Below are positions 34,601 to 43,599 of a stretch of DNA of 64,000 nt, in pieces. Source of the DNA: JAWXUC01 sp044432975 (GTDB lineage Bacteria > Pseudomonadota > Alphaproteobacteria > RF32 > CAG-239); NCBI GenBank assembly GCA_044432975.1, contig JAWXUC010000007.1, positions 30,549 through 94,548 of the forward strand, read 5' to 3'. The notes beneath the pieces were generated by a model. The model worked only from the letters and a program-made list of their open reading frames with translations, ran no database searches and was not told where the DNA came from. The stretch's first letter is position 1; each line of letters opens with the position of its first letter. A program made the translations under genes and the position numbers.

Positions 34601-36155
34601 TGGCATCCATCATGCGATTAAGTTGAACTTCATTTGACTGCATTTCATAATCAATCTCAGGGGCAACTACCGCTTCTGGGGTTTCTCCATTTGCCCAACC
34701 TTCGCCAGCATCTCTATCTATTGTATCAGGAATGCCGTCTCCATCTCTATCTAAAGGAGCAACAACACTAGAAGCTTGAGTAGTATCTTCATTATTACCT
34801 AAACCTAATTTATCTTTTAAGCCACTAAAGAAACCGCCTGTTTTTGAAGATAATTCTTGCACTGTTTCATTTTCACTAACGGCTTCTGCAATATCTTGAC
34901 CAAACAAAGCTGCGCCAGCACCTAAGAATGCTCCACCAGCTGACATTAATGCTTGTTTTCTAATTGCTTTTCTTTTTTCTGGATCTTTTTCTTTGAATGA
35001 TTTTGCAAAAGTTGATATACCTGAGTTTAAGCCTGATGTTATAGCAATACCCGCTCTTGCTACGTTTTTACCTGATAAACCTTGTTTTACAACCTCTGAA
35101 GCACCTTCTGTTACGGCACTTGTATCTGTAACAAGACCACCTAAAGCTCCTAAAGCTTGATCCGCAGGAATCGTACCTGCAGAAACAGCAGAAACAACGG
35201 TACCAGCAACAGCAACACCGATAGAAACCATTTCTGATGGGTTTTTCCATAAATGTTGCAGATAATTGCCTTGGGCTTCTCCTTTTTCTTTTTTATCATT
35301 AAAAGATTCTACTGATTTTTTTATTGTTTGACCTGTTTTATAAGCACTAAATGCTGCCAAACCAACAGGACCAGCAACGGCACCAATTAAACCTGTTGTT
35401 GCGATGCTTTTTGCTATTGTATATTTTGCGCCATATTTTTCTGTTAAATCTTTATCAAAATTTTTAACTTTATCCCAAAGGCCTTTTAATCCTGTTTTTT
35501 TAGCTTTTTCTTCAACGGCTGCTTGTTTTGTGGCTATTGAGGAAACAGCTACTTCTTGGCTAATCTTAGGTTTTATAGCGCCTTTAGATTCTATAACTTT
35601 GCCCATATAAGCAACGGCATCTTTGTTTTTTTCGCCTTTTAAATCACTTAAACCTTGGTTTAATGTCATTTGAGTTGCTACAGTAGAAACATAACTTTCT
35701 TGAGCAGATCTTACAAAGGTTTGATCATAAGCCTTCTTTTGATCTTCTGCTGACATTTTTGAAAAATTTTCATCAACACTCAATTCTGCTACAGCATCTA
35801 ATTCTGCAAGCTTAAGCATATTTTGCTTAAAGCTATCTGTAGTTAAATCTTCTGATTTTTCATCTTTTTCTTTTGATGCTTGAATATCTAAAGAATCATA
35901 AAGAACATTAAGCTCTTCTCCTTTTGAGACATCAGAGTTAGCGGCAATGTCTGTTAATTTATTGTAATTACCTTCTATTTCTTGCAAGACTTTAGAAAGA
36001 GCCTCGTCTTTTGAAGGATTTGCTCTAACTTCTTCAAGGTATTTTTCTTTCCAAGCTAAAAACTCCTTTGAGCCCCAAGTTTCTTGAGTTGCTTGAATAT
36101 CTGGATTTTGTTCTACATATAATGCTGATAAATACTGATCTATATTAAAAGACAT
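31686..36155 (-). CDS. 1489-residue protein of unknown function in the type IV secretion locus
   Basis: The start is ATG 36155 (MSFNIDQYLSAL), because AGGAG lies in the codons before it. No family was recognised. An acidic helical N-terminus is followed by hydrophobic Gly/Ala-rich stretches at about 247-275, 308-335 and 403-420. A DRDGDGIPDTIDRDAG calcium-type motif lies near residue 470, then a duplicated NTIYDGGEI..VVVTPD segment. A Glu/Lys/Arg-rich coiled coil occupies about 640-800. Two copies of a module of about 120 residues follow (ELDSGxR..SGNG, LSYSISEEG, QDLEAR..DGYEPNAGE.RFL). Lack of a signal peptide and position between virD4 and virB7 make a secreted substrate or a cytoplasmic partner of the machine plausible. 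Confidence 0.72.
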   Translation of the reverse strand: MSFNIDQYLSALYVEQNPDIQATQETWGSKEFLAWKEKYLEEVRANPSKDEALSKVLQEIEGNYNKLTDIAANSDVSKGEELNVLYDSLDIQASKEKDEKSEDLTTDSFKQNMLKLAELDAVAELSVDENFSKMSAEDQKKAYDQTFVRSAQESYVSTVATQMTLNQGLSDLKGEKNKDAVAYMGKVIESKGAIKPKISQEVAVSSIATKQAAVEEKAKKTGLKGLWDKVKNFDKDLTEKYGAKYTIAKSIATTGLIGAVAGPVGLAAFSAYKTGQTIKKSVESFNDKKEKGEAQGNYLQHLWKNPSEMVSIGVAVAGTVVSAVSAGTIPADQALGALGGLVTDTSAVTEGASEVVKQGLSGKNVARAGIAITSGLNSGISTFAKSFKEKDPEKRKAIRKQALMSAGGAFLGAGAALFGQDIAEAVSENETVQELSSKTGGFFSGLKDKLGLGNNEDTTQASSVVAPLDRDGDGIPDTIDRDAGEGWANGETPEAVVAPEIDYEMQSNEVQLNRMMDANPKQLNEILQQTRGEEYSWMSSAKLKEAFANGEFSQEELKAFDVATIEDFDTGGHITEPSELNDVYGRGGSTTTVDDNTIYDGGEIPEVVVTPDNTIYDGGEIEPVVVTPDGSPMDNFELESEESGYLRSGNSAVDREIEALEGLEQDKADLLLRKEELNGIITDGNLSIEEKAAALEKLNASRDWAGAAETTGEMEDAQSMVEKAEKELGKIDKKIDRVDERIADQREEIYDTAEEQAEKNNKQTESQEKKQARDERREERRARKAQDHVADQEFGEASRDYERADASQTRAGGHQQKIDGNDAENSAINDSVRSVSGADPIATEGDLADEAHGYMSGSGSSFLDTEAREAAVQSQLLSDNIMDVSYTDEGLRVVKTMGEDNMINYQFFNNDGQEVAPSSDYFGTPEKQAAYEQAYADRTSLEATGAENIETSTVKNNILNTPERDKYNMFTDEEYLTYKETGSWDFLKDKEVAVENVEANNLAPNVTNTELDSGVRKVSGNGVDLSYSISEEGRTEISGSVSSVNYDGNKFVSSMSGEMSSFEARNLMTNDMVAQDLEARIADGYEPNAGEARFLESHEKKLENIGVSRNEDGDLVKMPKEASGQEVVGQEASDQEKSGLGSKIKGFFKKLGGSKEGVAVEDASGDAVVETPSARDGDTAAEAPSSQEEVLYGDSISKTDLTRITTQLKEGGDINEVLAQEVVAGNISEDDALKLGEVYNKTREEAVASLDNTTENTETRNVAPDVKSTELDSGARNISGNGVNLSYSISEEGEMKFSGNVSSFAYDGNKLSSKITSTIYQDDKGTIFVGGDSRESALAVSNNMSIARSMASSRVTGLITNDMIAQDLEARVADGYEPNAGETRFLARHEENLEKHGLSRNKDGDLEFTPPEEREALKAEKVLEGRVAKLKEAMKDGTISAEERETLGLSKADVKALESTVGSKSSVWKKSLTPEEQDAVYKKVASKGR

Positions 36156-36248
36156 GTTTTTTCTCCTAGTCATAAAATTATATGCTATTATAATATCACA
36201 TAATTAAAATAAAGTAAACAGCTTTTAGACAAAATAAAAGAAAAATAA

Positions 36249-36668
36249 CTAATTTAATATTTCTGTAATATTTATTATTCTAACATTATCTTTTTGAGAG
36301 ATTTCTATCTTTTTATATTTTTTTGGCATGTATCTACCTAATTTTGTTGGCCATTCAATTAGACAAACTCCGCCGTATAAGGCATCTTCTATTCTTAGCT
36401 CAAATAGTTCTGAATCTTCTTCTATTCTGTATAAGTCAAAATGAAAGATTTCAAAACTATTGGATTCGTATGTTTGTAATAATGTAAATGTTGGGCTTGG
36501 GACTTCTGTTTCTTCTCCGCATAAAGATTTTATAAATGCTCTGGAGAATACTGATTTACCAACACCTAATGTGCCATAAAGCAAAAAAGTATCTCCTTTT
36601 TTTGCTTTGCTAGCAATGCTTTGAGCGATTTGAGAAGTCTCTGCCTCTGAATTAGAAATATATTCCAT
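36249..36668 (-). CDS. tsaE: tRNA threonylcarbamoyladenosine biosynthesis ATPase TsaE
   Basis: The 139-residue P-loop protein has Walker A LLYGTLGVGKSVFSRAFI, SPTFTLLQTY, FHFDLYRI and CLIEWPTKLG, all standard for TsaE. TsaE helps TsaB-TsaD attach threonylcarbamoyl to A37 of tRNAs that read ANN codons. Its start overlaps the stop of the upstream nuclease gene (TAATG), so this essential translation gene is coupled to the secretion genes. Confidence 0.93.
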   Translation of the reverse strand: MEYISNSEAETSQIAQSIASKAKKGDTFLLYGTLGVGKSVFSRAFIKSLCGEETEVPSPTFTLLQTYESNSFEIFHFDLYRIEEDSELFELRIEDALYGGVCLIEWPTKLGRYMPKKYKKIEISQKDNVRIINITEILN

Positions 36669-37552
36669 TAGAACCCAAATAAACCTTCTTTTAGACTTGA
36701 TTTAGGTTTAACAACTTTAATTTTACCCTTATCTTTACTCATTGCTCTCCAGTCTGCTGGTCTGTAAAATTGTCCTTGCCACAAACCTTTTTTATTTTGA
36801 TTTGCTGCGCTTTCATAAGCTCTATAAACACCTTCTGTTGCTAAAGCCCAACCAGCATTAACTGTTGCAGCTCCTATATCATATTGACCTAAGAAACAAA
36901 CACCAACCATGTTTCCGTTTGAATCTGTTTTTATAATATGACACTTAACATCATAATCCATTACCCAGCTTTTAAGCCAAGCAGCAGCCTGCTTTCCACA
37001 AAAATATGAACGACCTTGTCTGTTGGCACAGGTTTGGTTTAAGTCTGGAGAATCTATGCCAAAAATCTTTACATACTGACCATTATGAAACTGTAAGACA
37101 TCTGCTTTTATAACATTTGCTTTAGCAATAACTGATGGATAATTTAATGGATTAAAACCTTGAGGCTCTTGCTTTTTTTCTTCTTTTTTTAAAGCGGGCA
37201 TTGTTTCTGTTAACATTGGCGCAGAAGAAACTTTGTTTTCTGATTTTACAGCTCCTTGGGAGCTACCCAAAAATGACTTTAATTTTGCAGGAACACCTGA
37301 AAAGCCATTGTTAAAACCACCTATAGCATAAATAATAAAAAAGATAATACCACCAACAATTATTATGGATGTAATACAACCTGTTGCCCTTAACATCATT
37401 TTACCAAAAATAAAGATAATAATAATACCTACTAGAAGTGCAACAACTCCTGTACCTTGTAATAAAGTACTTGAAGTTTGAGTGCCTGATCCGCCTAAAG
37501 CAATTAATAAAATGGCGCCGATTGCTGTTAACATTCTTTTTAAGAAAATCAT
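36668..37552 (-). CDS. Membrane protein with C-terminal staphylococcal-nuclease-like domain
   Basis: The 294-residue protein has about three N-terminal hydrophobic segments (residues about 8-20, 32-50, 58-80) and a Lys/Glu/Pro linker. An SNase-like domain lies at about 140-275: VLQFHNGQYVKIFGIDSPDLNQTC, CGKQAAAWLKSW, WALATEGVYRAYESAA and KKGLWQGQFYRP. The Arg/Glu/Arg catalytic set of true thermonucleases is only partly visible, so activity is uncertain. The gene overlaps virD4 and tsaE by one base each. Orientation suggests the nuclease-like domain may lie outside the cytoplasm. A role in trimming or handling DNA near the coupling protein is a guess. Confidence 0.75.
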   Translation of the reverse strand: MIFLKRMLTAIGAILLIALGGSGTQTSSTLLQGTGVVALLVGIIIIFIFGKMMLRATGCITSIIIVGGIIFFIIYAIGGFNNGFSGVPAKLKSFLGSSQGAVKSENKVSSAPMLTETMPALKKEEKKQEPQGFNPLNYPSVIAKANVIKADVLQFHNGQYVKIFGIDSPDLNQTCANRQGRSYFCGKQAAAWLKSWVMDYDVKCHIIKTDSNGNMVGVCFLGQYDIGAATVNAGWALATEGVYRAYESAANQNKKGLWQGQFYRPADWRAMSKDKGKIKVVKPKSSLKEGLFGF

Positions 37553-39771
37553 TATCCCATTAACTCCTCTTGACTAAATTCACTTGTTCCGTCATCTTCA
37601 TATTCTATACCTAATTTTGAAAGCATATCTTCATTTATATCTTCTCTTTGAGCAACAATCCAATCTGGTACATTTGGTGCAGGTTTCATTTTTGTTGCTG
37701 CAAGCATTCCTTTATCTAGATAGTATCTTGGAGCATCTGCCATTACAGGCTTCTCAATAGCACCTTGCATTAAAACAACTTGTTTTAACATATCTAATGA
37801 CAATAATTGAGAGGCTGAAATAACAGGAACACCTTGTAATTGATAACTAACGTTTTTAGAAAATGGATTTGTGCCCTTTGCTGCGCCACCAAAACCACCT
37901 TCTGTTTTAGAAAAAGAGCTTGTTTGAACTGTTTTATTACCAATCATTTTTGAAAAACGTTGAGCTGTTGTTTCATTATTTTGTGATAAAATAATTTTAA
38001 CCGCTGTGGTAGAAATAACTGTTTCTAAGTCATCTTTACCATATTTACCAGATATTTGCCCTAAATCTTGTCCAATTAATAAATAAGAAATCTTTTGACC
38101 ACGACCAACCGCAGGACCTACAATAACTGCTTGAAGTTTTGGCATTGTAGGAAACTCATCGAGTACAAAAATAACTGGATATGGTCCCATTTTACCATCT
38201 GTTGGATTAACAACGTTAGGCTTATTGGCAATTAAGTATGAACTCATTAAATCTACGAATAAAGCATTTATCACGTTTAAGGCTTTTGCGTCTACTTGGT
38301 TAATTGATAAATACACAGAGATTGGCTTCCATTGACCTGTTACAGGGTCTTTCATTCCTCTCATATCTTTAAATTGCAAATCTGAAAAAGATGTTCTTGC
38401 CACCACCGCTGAGTTTTTGAAAATACGAATACCCGCAAAACCTGTTGAAAGCACAGAACCACGTTCTTTGTCTGGCATTGAAGATAATTGAGACAACTCC
38501 ACAATACAACGCTGAGAATAACCAAATTTTCTAGCTTCATCAATAGCTTCGTCTAGCAAATCACGCATAGGGTCCGCCATTGCAGCCATTTGATCTCCCT
38601 CTTCTATTCTACGCTTAATATCTTGCGACATTTTAATTTGCGCCTCTGTAATCCATTCTAGAATCATAGCTAAACAAGATTCTCTACCAACCCAACGTTC
38701 TGGTAACAAAGACCATGTACCAATAGGAACAAAATTATCTATATTTAGGGTTCCTTGACGAAGATTTTGTAGCGCTATTAAAGCTTGAGGATCATCCATA
38801 TCTGCATAATAACCTTCTAAAACTCTTTTATCTTCTTCATCTAAATTATTTTCATAAACTTTACCAATAAAATAATCGTTTGCTCTAGCTCTTTCACACT
38901 TAAAGGCAATAAAATGAATAAATCCTGTTAAAGCACCACGACCAGCATTGGCCCAGTGAGGGTCTGCCCCTCCTTTAGGTTCTTCAACTAAAGTATTACA
39001 CATAGAGTCAATATACAAATCTCGACCTGGACCAGGAGCTGGTAAAGCACAAGGAGAAATTGGATTCCATGCAGGATAATAAATACCCTCTTTAGGATTA
39101 TCCTCTTGTCCCCAGTTGATAATAAAGACTGGACCTTCTTTAGCTCTAAATCCAGATGTATCAAAACAAAGCTCTGGTTTTGGATCGTTAATAATCATAC
39201 TCATACCAGGAGAGTTTAAAATTGTTGGAATCACAATACCTGCTGTTTTACCAGTACCTGGAGGGGCACAACATAATGCAGATAAAGTTTCTGGCATTTT
39301 TAAGTATCTACCTTTAAATTTTCCTAAAACACAACAAAAACCACGAGGTGCAAATAAACCCATTTTTTCAATATCTGCCTCTGTTGCAATACGGCCTGCA
39401 CCATGAACATTGGATTGAAATTTATATGGATTTGTTGAAAGACCAATCCCTAATATAATAGGAAACACAATAAGAGGTAATGATGGAATCCACATCGCCA
39501 AAGAAAAAGCACCATCATACCTTGTTAATTGTATAAACCAATTCCAATATCTTGAAAATAAGTATGAAGGATCTTTTGAAATAACTACCAAAAACTTTTG
39601 GCTTTCTGCTAAGCTTTTTGCAGAAATACCATTACCTATCAAATATCCTAAAGGCATAGACACTAAACTTAAAATAATTAATGCTGCTAAAGATATTAAA
39701 ACTGTTATAGTTGCCCACCTTACAGCGTCATTATATTCTTTCCACTCTTCACCGCTTTTATCTATAGCCAT
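37552..39771 (-). CDS. virD4: VirD4/TraG-type coupling ATPase
   Basis: The 739-residue type IV coupling protein has two N-terminal membrane segments (about 19-45 and 80-110). It continues with HGAGRIATEADIEKMGL and Walker A CAPPGTGKTAG near residue 170, then Walker B VIFVLDEFPTM near 530. The late motif LLIGQDLGQISGKYGKDDLETVISTTAVKIILSQN is present, split over the following residues. VirD4 recruits substrates to the secretion channel and hydrolyses ATP. It is translationally coupled to both neighbours by one-base overlaps. Confidence 0.95.
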   Translation of the reverse strand: MAIDKSGEEWKEYNDAVRWATITVLISLAALIILSLVSMPLGYLIGNGISAKSLAESQKFLVVISKDPSYLFSRYWNWFIQLTRYDGAFSLAMWIPSLPLIVFPIILGIGLSTNPYKFQSNVHGAGRIATEADIEKMGLFAPRGFCCVLGKFKGRYLKMPETLSALCCAPPGTGKTAGIVIPTILNSPGMSMIINDPKPELCFDTSGFRAKEGPVFIINWGQEDNPKEGIYYPAWNPISPCALPAPGPGRDLYIDSMCNTLVEEPKGGADPHWANAGRGALTGFIHFIAFKCERARANDYFIGKVYENNLDEEDKRVLEGYYADMDDPQALIALQNLRQGTLNIDNFVPIGTWSLLPERWVGRESCLAMILEWITEAQIKMSQDIKRRIEEGDQMAAMADPMRDLLDEAIDEARKFGYSQRCIVELSQLSSMPDKERGSVLSTGFAGIRIFKNSAVVARTSFSDLQFKDMRGMKDPVTGQWKPISVYLSINQVDAKALNVINALFVDLMSSYLIANKPNVVNPTDGKMGPYPVIFVLDEFPTMPKLQAVIVGPAVGRGQKISYLLIGQDLGQISGKYGKDDLETVISTTAVKIILSQNNETTAQRFSKMIGNKTVQTSSFSKTEGGFGGAAKGTNPFSKNVSYQLQGVPVISASQLLSLDMLKQVVLMQGAIEKPVMADAPRYYLDKGMLAATKMKPAPNVPDWIVAQREDINEDMLSKLGIEYEDDGTSEFSQEELMG

Positions 39772-41036
39772 TAATTTATACTCCTAAGCAATTTCTTTAA
39801 TTTATCTGCCTCTTCTTTTGACATTTTTGCATCTGCATCTTCTAAGGCTTTTCCTAATAACATTAATTCCTTGGGCGATCCTCTATCTATTCTAGCGACC
39901 TTAACATCTAGCTCTTTCCAAATATCAAGCATGTCTTCTGCATTTATAATATTGTTCATTTGGTTTACAACGAAAGCTTCCACTTCTTGAGAAAAAGATG
40001 TTCCATCTAACTTATTTACAACAGCCTCTCTAATAACATCCACTTTTCTGACTGGAGAGATTCTGTGAGAGTTTTCAGAAAACCACAAAGGCTCTTCACC
40101 ATTAAATTTTTCTTCATCTGCAAGCCAGTCTCCACGCTCTTTATCAACTAAGAAAACTATTATTTTATCTTGAGAAAAACCAATAAAATCAACTAAAGAG
40201 CTTTTTATTGTTATGGCAGAAATAAAGTCATATCCCTTATCTTTTATAACTTCTAGGATAGAGCTTGTATTGTTTTTATTAGCTTCTTTAGGTAATTGCT
40301 TTTCTTGTTTATTAGGGTTTTCTTTTGGCTTATTTTTTTGTTTTTTATTATCTTCTTTAGGTAATTGCTTTTCTTGTTTATTAGGACTTTCTTTTGGAGT
40401 GTTCTTAACAGGTTCTGGCTTTGCTTTTGCCTTAACAGGAGCATCTAAATCAAAATTAAAGTCATCATCGTCATCATCAAAGTCAAATAAAGAATGCTCA
40501 AAAGAAGAGCTTTTTTTAACTGGTGATGTTACAGCAGCTGGTGCTTTTGAAGGTGGAGCAGATCTTTTTAAATTTGGTGATTGTGTAAAACTTTTAACTG
40601 TTCTAGCATCTGAAGAGGTGCTACCATCTAAAGATTTTGGACGAATCTCTTTATAAGATTTCTTTTTAACTACTGTCTTTTTAGCAAGCTTATCTGCAAC
40701 TTGACGAGTTTTTGAAGAGATTGTGCTCTGGAATAATCTTAAAGGAAGCGCTAAAACTCTATATAAAAACTTTGAATAAGAAACCATACTTAAAGCAGCC
40801 CAACCTGTGAGCCATAAAGGAATAAAGGTCAATAAAATTAAAACAAATGCCCATTCTTTAGCATCGCTAATAACCCAACCAGATAACCACAAGTCTTTTG
40901 CATATTCCCAATGCTCCGCTCTGATGATATCAAAACGCCAGTTTTTAAGCATAATAACCCTAACACCCTCTAAAAAGAAAAGGCTCCAAACCAAACCGAC
41001 GGTTATTATTCTCATTAAAATAAAAAAGACTTTCAA
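39771..41036 (-). CDS. Membrane protein of unknown function upstream of virD4
   Basis: The start is TTG 41036, with GGAG eight bases before it. The protein has 421 residues, with two membrane segments (about 5-28 and 60-85). A long low-complexity Lys/Pro/Asp linker includes a run of aspartates (FDDDDDDF) and repeats of NKQEKQLPKE. A folded C-terminal domain of about 160 residues starts at ILEVIKDKGYDFISAIT and ends in a charged helix. No family recognised. One-base overlap with virD4 suggests it works with the coupling protein, perhaps as a cytoplasmic adaptor. Confidence 0.72.
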   Translation of the reverse strand: MKVFFILMRIITVGLVWSLFFLEGVRVIMLKNWRFDIIRAEHWEYAKDLWLSGWVISDAKEWAFVLILLTFIPLWLTGWAALSMVSYSKFLYRVLALPLRLFQSTISSKTRQVADKLAKKTVVKKKSYKEIRPKSLDGSTSSDARTVKSFTQSPNLKRSAPPSKAPAAVTSPVKKSSSFEHSLFDFDDDDDDFNFDLDAPVKAKAKPEPVKNTPKESPNKQEKQLPKEDNKKQKNKPKENPNKQEKQLPKEANKNNTSSILEVIKDKGYDFISAITIKSSLVDFIGFSQDKIIVFLVDKERGDWLADEEKFNGEEPLWFSENSHRISPVRKVDVIREAVVNKLDGTSFSQEVEAFVVNQMNNIINAEDMLDIWKELDVKVARIDRGSPKELMLLGKALEDADAKMSKEEADKLKKLLRSIN

Positions 41037-41076
41037 ATATTTATCTCCATGTATTTAACACCCTAACATAGAAAAG

Positions 41077-41550
41077 TTAATTATTGGTTAGCGCTTCTCT
41101 AACAGCTTCTCTTATATTCTGAGATGTTTGTTTAGAGGCGTTTAAATCTGGCTTCATTTCATCTATCTTTAATTTAGGACATGATGCTCTTCCAAGATTT
41201 TTCAAAACAATACGCTTTGTATTTTCACCATATTTCTTAATCATGCGGGCGTTATATCTATTTATAAAGTATAAAAATAATTTTAGAAAGCCTTTTTTAT
41301 AAAAATAACGCCATATTATTAAAAATAATATAGGATTAAAGGCCAATGTTATTAAAAGCCAATAATCTTTTGTGCCTTTTATAACACCACCACTCTGTAC
41401 AAACTTAGGTATTGTATCCCAATCAAACGGAGATAAATAGTTAAAGTTAAAGATTCCCATAAAGAATTTTTGACTTATAAAGGTAAATGGGTAAGCAATT
41501 ACACAAAAAATAAATATTAATTTTATAAATTTTTTTATAAACTTTTTCAT
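41077..41550 (-). CDS. Small membrane protein of unknown function
   Basis: The 157-residue protein has two hydrophobic segments (about 9-30 and 63-85) and a basic second half (KRIVLKNLGRASCPKLKID). No family recognised. It sits between two other unknown genes at the head of the virD4 operon, six bases after the stop of the gene at 41557. Confidence 0.65.
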   Translation of the reverse strand: MKKFIKKFIKLIFIFCVIAYPFTFISQKFFMGIFNFNYLSPFDWDTIPKFVQSGGVIKGTKDYWLLITLAFNPILFLIIWRYFYKKGFLKLFLYFINRYNARMIKKYGENTKRIVLKNLGRASCPKLKIDEMKPDLNASKQTSQNIREAVREALTNN

Positions 41551-41556
41551 AAACTT

Positions 41557-43179
41557 TTATCTTTCAAATTTATCTGCATTTTGATTAAAGAATGTTTTTT
41601 TAACTTGATCAGGGTCTTTATTTGCATTTTTAATGTTGTTGATTCTAACTCTGGCTTTTTTAGGATCCTTAACTTTTTTAGGTTCTATATAAACATTCTC
41701 TTTATTATTATCTTGAGTAATATGAATTTGATTATCTAATTTTGACTCTTTTCTTATATTATAATCTAAATCTAAGTCTCTGAAAACGCTCTTAAGATGT
41801 TTATTATCTGTAGATACTGAAGCTCGCGCTGATTTTGTTACTAAATCTTTCATATTATCACGATTAAGTTCTCCACTTTTTATTTTTTCTGACATTGCTT
41901 TGTCTATATCTGCAGCTTCTGTTACCGCCAAAGCACCAACGTTATCTGGAGTAATTGACATATTATCATAAGCGCCTTCTGCAAGCTTTTCTCCCATTTT
42001 TGCTTTTGTTGTATTTAATAAAGCAACTTGGTAACCTGCGTCAATCTCTGTCATTGCCAATGTAGCCATACGAGCTTTTGCTTGGTAATCTGGATCTGTT
42101 TTATCTAAACCAGATAAGTGTTTTGATAAACTTTTAGCAGCTGCAGGGCTTAATTTATCTTCTGGGATATCTTTTGGAGGTGTTGCGTTTACCATACCTA
42201 TAATATCATCAGCTCTTTGGTTTCTTAAACTTTGTTCTACTGCTTTTTTCTTATCTTCTTCTGTGGCATTTGCAGGTAAACCACTCATAGCAGCCTGCAA
42301 CTCAGCCTGATTAGTGCTATCTAGACCTGCAATTGCAGAAAAATTACCGCTATTAGCTTGTGCAAGTGTATCGTTTATAGCATCTGGAGAAATTGAGTAC
42401 CTTTGAGTAACAATATTTCTTTGTTCACTAAAAAAGCCTTCGCAAGCCTCTGCGGCGTTAGTTCTGTTGGCTCTTTGTGGTGCAGGTAAATCATCAATAT
42501 TACCATCACTAATATTATTACCATTATTTGAACTTAATTTTTTTTCAAAGAAATCACCAATCTTCATACTTCCCCAAATAGCAGGCTCTACGATGAATGT
42601 GTTTGCAGTCCAGTCTGCAGCTTTTAAGAACCACTCTTTAAACATAAAATCAATAATATCTTGTTCTTCAAAGATTTTTCCTTTGCTTTCTGCATCTGCG
42701 TCTTTATCTTCAGGCTCATTACCTGCTCCACCTTCGTTATCTTTATCATTATCTTTTATCATTTGTTGCAATGTATCCATCTCGGTTACATCCATAATTG
42801 CTCCACTATTGAGTCTATCTTTTGCTTGATCTATAGTTAAAATAGGAGCTTGTGATGGCTGAGCTTGATCAACATCTAGTATTTGACCTGTTGGTTGTGG
42901 TTGTACTTGATCTGCGTCTAAAATTGGAGTTGTTGGCTCTGGAGTTGGTTGAGGGCCTGTTGGCTCTGGAGTTGGTTGAGGGCCTGTTGGTTGTGGTTGT
43001 GCAGGCTCTTGTGTTTGTTGTTGTATTGGCATAAGTGGAGCAACACTAGTATTACTAAAGTTTACTTTTTTGATTAAATCTTCTGTTTTTAAAGCATTAA
43101 CATCTAACTTTAACCCTGTATATTTTTGCTGATGCGCTGAATCTGCTTGCTGTTCTGGGGTTGGTTTATTCTTTGCCAT
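41557..43179 (-). CDS. Pro/Gln-rich protein of unknown function, first gene of the secretion locus
   Basis: The 540-residue protein has no signal peptide. Residues about 50-110 are Pro/Gln/Thr repeats (PTGPQPTPEP repeated, then ILDxDQAQP repeats). An acidic segment follows at about 140-170 (GGAGNEPEDKDADAES). A moderately hydrophobic part lies at about 180-215 (FMFKEWFLKAADWTANTF), with mostly helical sequence to the end. No family recognised. It is the first gene of the secretion locus on the minus strand; AAAGGAG precedes the start. A secreted substrate or regulatory factor are both possible. Confidence 0.68.
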   Translation of the reverse strand: MAKNKPTPEQQADSAHQQKYTGLKLDVNALKTEDLIKKVNFSNTSVAPLMPIQQQTQEPAQPQPTGPQPTPEPTGPQPTPEPTTPILDADQVQPQPTGQILDVDQAQPSQAPILTIDQAKDRLNSGAIMDVTEMDTLQQMIKDNDKDNEGGAGNEPEDKDADAESKGKIFEEQDIIDFMFKEWFLKAADWTANTFIVEPAIWGSMKIGDFFEKKLSSNNGNNISDGNIDDLPAPQRANRTNAAEACEGFFSEQRNIVTQRYSISPDAINDTLAQANSGNFSAIAGLDSTNQAELQAAMSGLPANATEEDKKKAVEQSLRNQRADDIIGMVNATPPKDIPEDKLSPAAAKSLSKHLSGLDKTDPDYQAKARMATLAMTEIDAGYQVALLNTTKAKMGEKLAEGAYDNMSITPDNVGALAVTEAADIDKAMSEKIKSGELNRDNMKDLVTKSARASVSTDNKHLKSVFRDLDLDYNIRKESKLDNQIHITQDNNKENVYIEPKKVKDPKKARVRINNIKNANKDPDQVKKTFFNQNADKFER

Positions 43180-43344
43180 GATATTACTCCTTTATTTTTC
43201 ATAATAATAACATAAAATTAATAAAAAGTAAATATTTTTTTTGTCTACCTATGTTTGTCGTTTTTTGTTGCATAAGGGTGTTTTTTGTGATATAATTAAA
43301 TCACTTTAAAATTAAAAAAATAACTAAATAAAAATTATTGTCTT

Positions 43345-43545
43345 ATGATCAACTTTATATTAACTATCGTAGTCCTTTTCTTCATGTGGGTATCACAAGC
43401 TTTTAGATGTATCGTTTGTGGCTCCGCTATATCATATTACTTAATTAAATGCTTTTGTAATGATGGAGGATGGGGATTTTTGGTTTTTGGAATTATAGTA
43501 TTATTAGGCACTGTTGCTGTTCTTTTAATATCTTTATTTGATTAA
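43345..43545 (+). CDS. Possible small membrane protein, 66 residues
   Basis: The predicted protein has two hydrophobic segments (FILTIVVLFFMWVSQAF and VFGIIVLLGTVAVLLISLF) separated by a loop with three Cys. There is no good ribosome-binding site before the ATG. A good terminator lies directly after the stop, which supports a real transcript. Divergent from the secretion locus. Confidence 0.4.
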   Translation: MINFILTIVVLFFMWVSQAFRCIVCGSAISYYLIKCFCNDGGWGFLVFGIIVLLGTVAVLLISLFD

Positions 43546-43550
43546 CCTTT

Positions 43551-43590
43551 GGGGAGCTTGTTTTTTATAAAAACCTCCCCCTTTTTTATT
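43551..43590 (+). terminator. Strong terminator after the small membrane protein
   Basis: GGGGAG and CTCCCC pair, with GTTTTTTATAAAAAC inside the stem, and TTTTTT follows. Confidence 0.75.
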
Positions 43591-43599
43591 TTAAAAGGA

